Positions 1 through 5,533 of a stretch of 5,988 bases of DNA are shown piece by piece. The position numbers and the translations under genes were made by a program. This DNA is from Clostridiales bacterium (GTDB taxonomy: Bacteria > Bacillota > Clostridia > Peptostreptococcales > Anaerovoracaceae): contig WRFF01000103.1 of the NCBI GenBank assembly GCA_009778945.1, forward strand, positions 1 through 5,988, written 5' to 3'. The notes beneath the pieces are model-generated. The model did no database searches, was not told where the DNA came from, and saw only the letters and a program-made list of their open reading frames with translations. Every line of letters starts with the position of its first letter. Position 1 is the first letter of the stretch.

Positions 1-39
1 GATGGCCGCCAGCGCAAATAATAAAAATCTCTTTTTCAT
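1..39 (-). CDS. N-terminus of an exported or membrane protein (partial, runs off the left edge)
   Basis: Read leftward from an ATG at 39-37, the 13 visible codons give MKKRFLLFALAAI. This is a short basic N-region followed by a hydrophobic run, the usual start of a signal peptide or a first membrane segment. A GGAGG ribosome binding site lies at 45-49 on the minus strand, five bases from the ATG, which fixes the start. The gene is divergent from clpB and shares its upstream region. On the minus strand, a TTGCGA box and a TATCCT box 17 bases apart (around 110-135) are a weak promoter candidate. No lipobox or mature domain is visible, so the function cannot be named. A lipoprotein, secreted protein or membrane protein is possible. 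Confidence 0.7.
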   Translation of the reverse strand, partial: MKKRFLLFALAAI

Positions 40-145
40 CTTAACCTCCATCTCTTTCAATCCCACTTATACGAAATTAAAAGTCCTCCTATATATGAAC
101 CTGGCTTTAGGATAGCATGGATTATCACCTGTCGCAAGAAAAAAA

Positions 146-172
146 TTAGCACTCTCGCTTGCAGAGTGCTAA
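146..172. promoter_or_regulatory. CIRCE operator (HrcA binding site)
   Basis: TTAGCACTC (146-154), a 9-base spacer and GAGTGCTAA (164-172) match the CIRCE consensus exactly, both arms and spacing. A and T runs on either side (140-145 and 173-178) extend the palindrome further. CIRCE is bound by the repressor HrcA, which releases when the GroE chaperonin is titrated by unfolded protein. Here the operator overlaps the proposed -35 box and ends ten bases before the -10 box of clpB, so bound HrcA should block RNA polymerase. It could also influence the divergent gene at 39. Confidence 0.95.
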
Positions 173-187
173 TTTTTTCGGTATAAT
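159..187 (+). promoter_or_regulatory. Sigma-A-type promoter of clpB
   Basis: A perfect -10 box TATAAT lies at 182-187. Seventeen bases upstream is TTGCAG (159-164), a partial match to TTGACA that falls in the CIRCE spacer and the first base of its right arm. Transcription should begin near 194, giving an untranslated leader of about 100 bases before the clpB ATG at 295. The weak -35 and strong -10 fit a repressible promoter. No tandem GGTCAAA CtsR box was seen. Confidence 0.8.
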
Positions 188-193
188 AAAAAC

Positions 194-276
194 ATCGCCG
201 AAATCCCTGCGCGTTTTCACAGCGCGGCGATTTCGCGAAATTATGAAAAGTACAGTAGATTTCACGAAATCCCTGC
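194..276 (+). repeat. clpB leader: GC-rich hairpin and a 12-bp direct repeat
   Basis: In the clpB leader, ATCGCCG (194-200) is complementary to CGGCGAT (225-231). An alternative inner pairing is CTGCGC (207-212) with GCGCGG (222-227), including one G-U. The word CGAAATCCCTGC occurs twice as an exact direct repeat, at 199-210 inside the hairpin and at 265-276 just before the ribosome binding site AAGGAG (279-284). The structure would sit at the very 5' end of the mRNA. Whether it stabilises the transcript, affects translation or is a remnant of duplication cannot be told from sequence. Confidence 0.5.
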
Positions 277-294
277 ATAAGGAGTATAACAGCT

Positions 295-2862
295 ATGAAT
301 TTTGAAAAATTTACACAGAATGCGCAGAGCGCGATTGCGGAAAGCCAGCAGCTTGCGATCCAGATGGGGCATCAGCAGCTCGACGGGGAGCATATCCATT
401 TGGCGCTGCTTTTGCAGGAAGGCGGACTTATCCCCCGGGTACTCGATTTGATGGGAATGGACAACACGGGGCTTGTACACGGCGTAGAGGCGGCGCTTGA
501 TAAACTTCCGAAGATTTCCGGCGGCGGAGACCAGCTCTATCCGACACGGCGCGTGGGCAAACTGCTCGGGGACGCCGAAAAGATTGCGAAAACTTTCGGG
601 GATGATTTCATCAGCGTAGAGCACCTGTATCTTGCGCTTCTGGACGAACACGGAACGCCGTCGGCGGAGATCTTCCGCAAGGCCGGGATCACGCGCGAGA
701 AATTTCTGAAGGAACTCGAGGCGGTGCGCGGAAGCCAGCGCATCACGACGCAAAATCCCGAAGACGGTTATGAGGCGCTGACAAAATACGGCCGCGACCT
801 CGTACTGCTTGCGCGTGAAGGCAAACTCGACCCTGTGATCGGGCGCGACGAGGAGATCCGGCATACGATCCAGATCCTGTCGCGCCGCACGAAAAACAAT
901 CCGGTGCTGATCGGCGAGCCTGGCGTCGGCAAAACGGCGGTCGTCGAGGGGCTCGCGCAGCGTATCCTCGCGGGCGATGTGCCCGAAGGGCTGAAAGACA
1001 AGACGATTTTCGCGCTCGATATGGGTGCGCTCATCGCGGGTGCAAAATTTCGCGGCGAATTTGAGGAACGGCTGAAGGCTGTGCTCTCCGAGATCGAAAA
1101 ATCGGACGGGCGGATCCTGATCTTTATCGATGAAATCCACAACATCGTCGGCGCGGGCGCGGCGGAAGGCGCAATGGACGCGGGCAACCTGCTGAAGCCG
1201 AAATTGGCGCGCGGAGAGCTGCACTGCATCGGCGCGACGACGCTCGACGAATACCGCAAACATATCGAAAAAGACGCGGCGCTGGAACGTCGTTTCCAAA
1301 AGATACTCGTTGATCAGCCGACGGTGGAGGATACCATCTCGATCCTGCGCGGATTGAAGGAGCGCTTTGAGATTCATCACGGCGTACGCATCACGGACGC
1401 CGCGCTGATTGCGTGCGCGGTCCTCAGCGACCGCTATATTGCGGACAGGTTCCTGCCGGACAAGGCGATCGACCTTATGGACGAGGCTGCGTCGAAGATC
1501 CGCACGGAGATCGACAGCAAACCCGCGGAACTCGATCAGATCGGGCGCGAGATCATGCGGCTCGAGATCGAAAGGCAGGCGCTGCTGAAGGAGGAGGACG
1601 CGGACAGCCGCACGCGGGCCGACGGTATCGAACAGGAGCTTGCCAACCTGAAAGAGCAGAACGACGCGATGACGGCGCAGTGGGAAGGCGAGAAGCGCGC
1701 GATCGACGCGCTCAAGGAAACCAAGCAGCAAATCGAGGATGTGAAGCTGCAGATCGAAGAAGCCGAGCGCGCTTATGATCTGGAGAAGCTTGCGGAGTTG
1801 AAATACGGCGTGCTTCCCGGACTCGAAAAGCGGCTTGACGATGCAAAGGAGGAAGCGGACGCGGCGGAGGAAAAGCGGTTGCTTAAAGAAGAGGTCACGG
1901 AAGAGGAGATCGCGGAAGTCGTCGCAGCCTGGACGGGCATCCCGGTCAGCCGGCTTGTCGAATCCGAGAAGGAAAAATTATTGCGGCTGCCCGAGATCCT
2001 GCACCGGCGCGTGATCGGACAGGACGACGCGGTGGACGCTGTATCGGAGGCGGTACTGCGCGCGCGCGCAGGCCTGAAGGACGAACGGCGGCCGATCGGC
2101 TCGTTCATCTTCCTCGGCCCGACGGGCGTCGGCAAGACGGAGCTCGCCAAGGCGCTTTCGGAGGCGCTTTTCGACAGCGAGAAAAACATGATCCGCATCG
2201 ATATGAGCGAATATATGGAGAAGCATTCCGTGTCGCGTCTCGTCGGGGCGCCTCCGGGGTATGTCGGTTATGAGGAGGGCGGGCAGCTCACGGAGGCAGT
2301 GCGGCGCCGGCCGTACAGCGTCATCCTCTTCGATGAGATCGAAAAGGCGCATCCGGATGTGTTCAACATCCTGCTGCAGCTTTTGGACGACGGGCGGCTC
2401 ACGGACAATCAGGGACGGACGGTCGATTTCAAGAATACGATCATCATCATGACGAGCAATATCGGAAGCCCCTACCTGATCGAATCGATCCGCACGGACG
2501 GGACGATCCCCGAGGCGGCGCGCGAGCACGTGCTCGACGAGATGAAATCGCATTTCCGGCCTGAATTCCTGAACCGCATCGACGATACGATCGTCTTTTC
2601 GCCGCTGACGGAGGACGATATCATCAAGATCGTGGACATTGCGCTGTGGGATATCCAGGCGCGTCTGAAGGAACGCGATATCACGGTGAATTTCACCGAG
2701 GGTACGAAGCGTTTTATCGCGAAGGAGACATACTCGCCGCAGTACGGCGCGCGCCCGATCGCCCGTTACGTCCGAAAGAATATCGAGACCGATATCGCAG
2801 CGAAGATCATTCGCGGAGAGGTCAAGGACGGCGACACATTTACGGTAGACATCACCTCTTAA
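295..2862 (+). CDS. clpB: ATP-dependent chaperone ClpB (protein disaggregase)
   Basis: Cytosolic Hsp100 ring ATPase that, with DnaK/DnaJ/GrpE, pulls polypeptides out of aggregates and threads them through its central pore. All ClpB parts are present in 855 residues, the usual length. The Clp N-domain covers about 1-143. AAA+ domain 1 has Walker A GEPGVGKT (207-214), Walker B with D279-E280, a KFRG pore loop (F252) and arginine fingers R332/R333. The coiled-coil middle domain spans about 413-530 and includes the typical YDLEKLAELKYG segment. AAA+ domain 2 has Walker A GPTGVGKT (608-615), D680-E681, pore tyrosine Y656 in GYVGY, R761 and sensor-2 GARP (818-821). The long middle domain separates it from ClpC and ClpA. 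The ATG follows AAGGAG (279-284) by ten bases, and MNFEKFT is a normal ClpB start. CIRCE upstream implies HrcA control. Confidence 0.98.
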   Translation: MNFEKFTQNAQSAIAESQQLAIQMGHQQLDGEHIHLALLLQEGGLIPRVLDLMGMDNTGLVHGVEAALDKLPKISGGGDQLYPTRRVGKLLGDAEKIAKTFGDDFISVEHLYLALLDEHGTPSAEIFRKAGITREKFLKELEAVRGSQRITTQNPEDGYEALTKYGRDLVLLAREGKLDPVIGRDEEIRHTIQILSRRTKNNPVLIGEPGVGKTAVVEGLAQRILAGDVPEGLKDKTIFALDMGALIAGAKFRGEFEERLKAVLSEIEKSDGRILIFIDEIHNIVGAGAAEGAMDAGNLLKPKLARGELHCIGATTLDEYRKHIEKDAALERRFQKILVDQPTVEDTISILRGLKERFEIHHGVRITDAALIACAVLSDRYIADRFLPDKAIDLMDEAASKIRTEIDSKPAELDQIGREIMRLEIERQALLKEEDADSRTRADGIEQELANLKEQNDAMTAQWEGEKRAIDALKETKQQIEDVKLQIEEAERAYDLEKLAELKYGVLPGLEKRLDDAKEEADAAEEKRLLKEEVTEEEIAEVVAAWTGIPVSRLVESEKEKLLRLPEILHRRVIGQDDAVDAVSEAVLRARAGLKDERRPIGSFIFLGPTGVGKTELAKALSEALFDSEKNMIRIDMSEYMEKHSVSRLVGAPPGYVGYEEGGQLTEAVRRRPYSVILFDEIEKAHPDVFNILLQLLDDGRLTDNQGRTVDFKNTIIIMTSNIGSPYLIESIRTDGTIPEAAREHVLDEMKSHFRPEFLNRIDDTIVFSPLTEDDIIKIVDIALWDIQARLKERDITVNFTEGTKRFIAKETYSPQYGARPIARYVRKNIETDIAAKIIRGEVKDGDTFTVDITS
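709..726 (+). promoter_or_regulatory. Possible internal translation start for N-truncated ClpB
   Basis: An AAGGA ribosome-binding-like word (709-713) lies ten bases before an in-frame GTG at 724-726, codon 144 of clpB. This is at the junction between the N-domain and AAA+ domain 1. E. coli ClpB makes a short isoform from an internal GTG at nearly the same place (codon 149). The placement is suggestive, but such words arise easily by chance in coding DNA. Confidence 0.3.
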
Positions 2863-2878
2863 AACAAGTAGAATGAAA

Positions 2879-2925
2879 TTATGGTTCCGTCAAAAGGCGT
2901 AATGCCCGAATTGGCGGAATCATAA
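2879..2925 (+). other. Long imperfect hairpin between clpB and the P-loop gene
   Basis: Bases 2879-2893 pair with 2911-2925 over 15 base pairs, two of them G-U. The 17-base loop contains a small GGC/GCC mini-stem (2896-2898 with 2904-2906). It starts 17 bases after the clpB stop and ends 40 bases before the next ATG. It is followed by AACAG and has no U-run, so it is not a standard intrinsic terminator. An mRNA 3'-end stabiliser, a processing site between cistrons or a weak attenuator would fit. Confidence 0.55.
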
Positions 2926-2964
2926 AACAGTTACTACACCCAATGATATAAGGAGGAAACCGCC

Positions 2965-3402
2965 ATGGCGCTTGTGAGTTTGATCGTAGGGCACAAAGGG
3001 ACCGGCAAAACAAAGATGATGATTGATTTGGCGAACGACAGGGCCGCGAAAAGCAACGGGCACGTCGTCTTTGTCAACAAAAACCATCGGCTCATGTACG
3101 ATCTGATTCACGAGATTCGCGTGGTCTGTATGGAGGATTACGAGGAGATCACCAACAGCGACGAGTATATCGGTTTTCTTTACGGGATCATCAGTAGCGA
3201 CCACGACATCGACGCAATTTTTATCGACAGCATCCTGAAGCACGCGAACGTCAACAAGGAGGATATCCCCGAGTTTCTGGCGCGCCTCAAAGTGATCAGC
3301 GAGCAGCATGGGATCGACTTTGTCGTGAGCCTTTCCGCGGATCTTGACGAACTCTCCGACGAGATCACGCATTTCCACGTGCTTCAGCCGGAAGGCTGCT
3401 GA
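2965..3402 (+). CDS. Small P-loop NTPase-like protein of unknown function
   Basis: A 145-residue cytosolic protein with a Walker A motif GHKGTGKT at residues 9-16 straight after the first beta strand, and a Walker-B-like strand DAIFID ending in D88. A later strand, FVVSLSAD (119-126), sits where a sensor strand would be expected. No membrane segment, zinc site or extra domain is seen, so it is little more than one minimal nucleotide-binding fold. I recall similar small conserved proteins in Clostridia, often annotated only as ATP-binding, but I know of no established function. The start is well supported by AAGGAGG (2950-2956), eight bases before the ATG. It lies 102 bases after clpB, on the same strand, behind a hairpin with no U-run, so read-through from clpB is possible. 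A CAGCC-GGAA-GGCTG hairpin (3385-3398) forms just before the stop codon, next to the putative 6S RNA. Confidence 0.88.
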   Translation: MALVSLIVGHKGTGKTKMMIDLANDRAAKSNGHVVFVNKNHRLMYDLIHEIRVVCMEDYEEITNSDEYIGFLYGIISSDHDIDAIFIDSILKHANVNKEDIPEFLARLKVISEQHGIDFVVSLSADLDELSDEITHFHVLQPEGC

Positions 3403-3540
3403 GTGCCGGTCTTTGCACCAATCCGCTTTGTTGCCGAAATCCTTACATACCGCCAGTATGCGCGGTTTCGGCGCCTTGCATATAGCTGGGCGACAGAGTC
3501 GCCTCATATCCCAAGCGGGCGCAAATCCTCGGCACTTTAT
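3402..3540 (+). ncRNA. ssrS: Putative 6S RNA
   Basis: This non-coding gap folds into one closed, rod-like structure. The closing stem is AGTGCCG (3402-3408) with CGGCACT (3530-3536). It continues with TTTGC (3412-3416) to GCAAA (3521-3525) and CCGCTT (3423-3428) to AAGCGG (3513-3518). Above an open bubble is a terminal hairpin, 3433-3441 with 3464-3472 (nine pairs), topped by CATAC/GTATG (3446-3450 with 3456-3460). The 3' side of the bubble holds a small hairpin, GGCGAC-AGA-GTCGCC (3489-3503). Closing stem, central bubble with a 3'-side hairpin and terminal stem is the 6S RNA plan, which mimics an open promoter and sequesters sigma-A RNA polymerase. A location beside rarA (yrvN) is known for 6S RNA in Bacillota. 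At about 140 bases it is on the short side. The ends are estimates: no clear promoter is seen, and the 3' flank is TTATTT. Processing from a longer transcript is possible. Confidence 0.72.
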
Positions 3541-3571
3541 TTCTGCTATCTAGTACAGAATGGTGGCATAA

Positions 3572-4912
3572 ATGGAGCAGCGCTCCCTCTTTGAAGATAA
3601 CGCATACGCACCGCTCGCGACAAGGCTTCGTCCGGATACGCTCGACGGGTATTTCGGCCAGAAGCAGCTGCTCGGGGAGGGCAAGGTGCTGCGGCGCATT
3701 ATCGAGAGCGACAACATCCCCTCCATGATCTTTTGGGGTCCGCCGGGCTCCGGAAAGACGACGCTCGCGCGGATCATCGCGCAGCAGACCCACGCGCAGT
3801 TCATCGATTTTTCGGCCGTTACGAGCGGGATCAAGGAGATCCGCGGCGTGATGGAAAAGGCTGAAAACAACCGTTTTCTCGGGCAGAAAACCATCCTTTT
3901 CGTGGATGAAATCCACCGCTTCAACAAGGCGCAGCAGGACGCCTTCCTTCCCTTCGTCGAAAAGGGCAGCATCATCCTGATCGGCGCGACCACGGAAAAC
4001 CCGTCCTTTGAGATCAATTCGGCGCTGCTGTCGCGGTGCCGCGTCTTTGTGCTGAAACTGCTGTCCACGGAGGACATCACGGAGCTGTTGCGGCGCGCGG
4101 TGAAGTTTCTGAATGAAGGGCCGGGGACCGGCGCCGGTTTGAGCGGCGCACAATCCGTTGAAATCGAAGACCGCTACCTCTCGATGATTGCGGCGTTCGC
4201 GAACGGCGACGCACGTATCGCGCTGAACACGCTTGAGATGGTCGTGACAAATGCGGAAACGGGCGAGGACGGCAAGGCCGTCATAACGGATGAGATCATC
4301 GGGCAGAGCATCTCGCGCAAATTTCTGCTCTACGACCGCATGGGGGAGGAACACTACAACATCATTTCCGCGCTGCACAAATCGATGCGCAACAGCGACG
4401 CGCAGGCCTCGGTCTACTGGCTCGCGCGCATGCTGGAGGGCGGCGAAGACCCGCTCTATGTGGCGCGCCGCGTCGTGCGTTTCGCCAGCGAGGATATCGG
4501 GATGGCGGACAGCCGCGCGCTTGAAATCGCGGTCGCGGCCTATCAGGCTTGTCATTTTATCGGGATGCCCGAGTGCAGCGTGCACCTGACGCACGCTGTC
4601 GTCTATTGCGCGCTCGCGCCGAAATCCAACGCGCTGTATACGGCTTATACGGCGGCGGCGAAGGACGCGCTCGAAACCCTCGCCGAGCCGGTGCCGCTGC
4701 AGATTTGCAACGCGCCCACGAAACTGATGAAGGAGCTGGGCTACCACAAAGGCTATCAGTACGCGCACGACACCGAGGAAAAGATCACGAATATGGTCTG
4801 CTTGCCCGACGCTTTGCTGGGCCGCGTGTACTACGCGCCGACGGACAGCGGCAAAGAAGCGAAGGTGAAGGAGTGGATGGCGAAAATCGAGGAGATCCGG
4901 GGGAAGCTATAA
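3572..4912 (+). CDS. rarA: Replication-associated recombination protein A (RarA/MgsA, AAA+ ATPase)
   Basis: Cytosolic tetrameric AAA+ ATPase related to clamp-loader subunits and to eukaryotic WRNIP1/Mgs1. It acts with SSB at stalled or gapped replication forks. The 446 residues match the family length. Visible motifs are APLATRLRP near the N-terminus (13-21), Walker A GPPGSGKTT (56-64), Walker B ILFVDEIHRF (108-117), sensor 1 IGATTENPSF (137-146), the SRC arginine-finger region (R155) and sensor 2 GDAR (212-215). The C-terminal oligomerisation region has HYNIISALHKSMR (261-273), RRVVRFASEDIG (299-310) and NAPTKLMKELGYHKGY (380-395). An in-frame TAA sits immediately before the ATG, so this is the earliest start. 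The ribosome binding site is weak (GGTGG, 3562-3566, five bases away). It lies about 30 bases after the putative 6S RNA and may depend on read-through from it. No intrinsic terminator was found after the stop. Confidence 0.97.
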   Translation: MEQRSLFEDNAYAPLATRLRPDTLDGYFGQKQLLGEGKVLRRIIESDNIPSMIFWGPPGSGKTTLARIIAQQTHAQFIDFSAVTSGIKEIRGVMEKAENNRFLGQKTILFVDEIHRFNKAQQDAFLPFVEKGSIILIGATTENPSFEINSALLSRCRVFVLKLLSTEDITELLRRAVKFLNEGPGTGAGLSGAQSVEIEDRYLSMIAAFANGDARIALNTLEMVVTNAETGEDGKAVITDEIIGQSISRKFLLYDRMGEEHYNIISALHKSMRNSDAQASVYWLARMLEGGEDPLYVARRVVRFASEDIGMADSRALEIAVAAYQACHFIGMPECSVHLTHAVVYCALAPKSNALYTAYTAAAKDALETLAEPVPLQICNAPTKLMKELGYHKGYQYAHDTEEKITNMVCLPDALLGRVYYAPTDSGKEAKVKEWMAKIEEIRGKL

Positions 4913-4983
4913 TTTGTATCGGACATAGTGAACAGAATATTTCCTGTGCGTGTACGGTTTGAGTTTTCGTAAAATATTAAGGC

Positions 4984-5231
4984 ATTGTCACTATTTTTAA
5001 TAAAAGGGCGCTTTAGTGACAATTTTCCCTCGATTTTGGCCAAATAAATGACCCGAATCAGACAAATTGTCACTAGATAACATATATCAGGCATTTAGTG
5101 ACAAAAAATCATAAAAAACTTAACGTTTTTCATTCCGGAGTGACATTTTATTAAAATCGACAGGATATTATATCTTTTATTTGATAAAAATCATAAATAA
5201 TTCCGCTTTTTTCAAGCGGTAGTGACATTTT
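4984..5231. repeat. Degenerate tandem array of about 82-bp units carrying inverted TAGTGACA words
   Basis: Three units can be aligned at an 82-base offset: 4984-5065, 5066-5147 and 5148-5229. ATTGTCACTA occurs at 4984-4993 and 5066-5075. TAGTGACAA occurs at 5014-5022 and 5096-5104. AAAAATCATAAA occurs at 5104-5115 and 5186-5197. AGTGACATTTT occurs at 5139-5149 and 5221-5231. Every pair is exactly 82 apart. In the first two units the words form an inverted pair separated by exactly 20 bases. The third unit keeps only traces of that pair but retains the terminal copy. Possible readings are a multi-site operator, a decayed duplicated small element or an RNA with repeated hairpins. I do not recognise it as a known repeat family. 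Confidence 0.7.
5203..5219 (-). terminator. Possible weak leftward terminator
   Basis: CCGCTT (5203-5208) and AAGCGG (5214-5219) form a six-pair stem with a five-base loop. Read on the minus strand, the stem is followed by an A/T-rich tract with several T runs but not a clean U-run. It lies about 50 bases beyond the stop codon of the leftward remnant, so it could end leftward transcription from the hydrolase gene. It is also part of the third 82-bp repeat unit, so it may have another role. Confidence 0.3.
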
Positions 5232-5269
5232 GGCATTACGGAAATTTATATGTCGCGTACTTATGTGGC

Positions 5270-5530
5270 CTACGCCATAATATTCGGCTCATCGACGATC
5301 GTGCAGGGGATGTTGTCGATTATGTCCTGAATACAAGTTGCTTTCTCAAGCATTTCCATTGTCTCAATATTTGGATTTGCGTATATGCCGTCCCAGAAAT
5401 ATTCATCGTATTCTTCCCGAACAGGAAATGCGAGAACCGGCCTGCCCAAAGAAAATTGCGCGTCCACACTGTCTTTGTTCCCGCGGGCATCAGCTTTATG
5501 ATGCTATCCATTTCGCGTAATAGAGGGAAT
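5270..5530 (-). pseudogene. Frameshifted 3' remnant of an unidentified gene
   Basis: Read leftward, two adjoining frames look coding. The first runs through LLREMDSIIKLMPAGTKTV (ATG of MDS at 5511-5509). The second continues as DAQFSLGRPVLAFPVREEY and on to NPNIETMEML, ending at TAG (5272-5270). They meet at a GTGT dinucleotide repeat (5469-5466). Removing one GT, or allowing a one-base loss nearby, joins them into a 79-residue protein from that ATG. The residue mix, acidic and aromatic with few arginines, is unlike an out-of-frame shadow. No ribosome binding site was recognised, and the sequence begins almost at the stop codon of the upstream hydrolase gene, so the 5' end seems lost. I cannot assign a family. 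A short intact gene using the GTG at 5467-5465, or a sequencing error, cannot be excluded. Confidence 0.45.
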
Positions 5531-5533
5531 AAT

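Larger units (their letters stand above)
4913..5269. other. A+T-rich intergenic region without a credible gene
   Basis: After rarA the composition shifts abruptly from G+C-rich coding sequence to A/T runs. No frame on either strand has a coding-like protein with a ribosome binding site. It contains the tandem TAGTGACA array (4984-5231), two small hairpins (AAAAAC/GTTTTT, 5114-5130; CCGCTT/AAGCGG, 5203-5219) and a TTTGGCCAAA palindrome (5035-5044). A degenerate copy of the repeated word, TAGTGAACA, lies at 4926-4934, before the array. Confidence 0.75.

Noticed and set aside
140..178. Rho-independent terminator (stem with T run at 164-178)
   Set aside because: No rightward gene ends before it, and the stem is an exact CIRCE operator overlapping the clpB promoter.
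57..278. 73-codon minus-strand frame across the CIRCE and promoter region
   Set aside because: It runs through the clpB leader, promoter and operator, and its repeated GFR residues simply reflect the 12-bp direct repeat.
262..1731. Long open frame on the minus strand opposite clpB (489 codons), plus shorter ones at 768-1259 and 1773-2553
   Set aside because: These lie entirely antisense to an unmistakable ClpB. They are arginine-rich, low-complexity translations typical of shadows in G+C-rich coding DNA, with no motifs.
2879..2925. Intrinsic terminator of clpB
   Set aside because: The stem is followed by AACAG, not a U-run, so it is recorded as a hairpin of unknown role.
3344..3594. Short plus-strand open frames across the gap before rarA
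   Set aside because: They have no ribosome binding site and overlap both neighbouring genes, and the gap is better explained by a folded RNA.
3443..4768. 441-codon open frame on the minus strand opposite rarA
   Set aside because: It is antisense to a complete RarA and crosses the structured 6S-like region. The translation has no recognisable domain.
5035..5044. TTTGGCCAAA palindrome as a regulator site
   Set aside because: It is a single 10-base palindrome in A/T-rich DNA with no second copy or nearby promoter, so chance is a sufficient explanation.
4831..5094. 87-codon minus-strand frame running from the repeat region into rarA
   Set aside because: No ribosome binding site, overlap with rarA, and a composition that follows the A/T-rich repeats.
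4984..5231. CRISPR array
   Set aside because: The repeated words are only about 10 bases, occur in both orientations and recur at 82-base intervals with related sequence between them, unlike fixed repeats with unique spacers. No cas gene is nearby.
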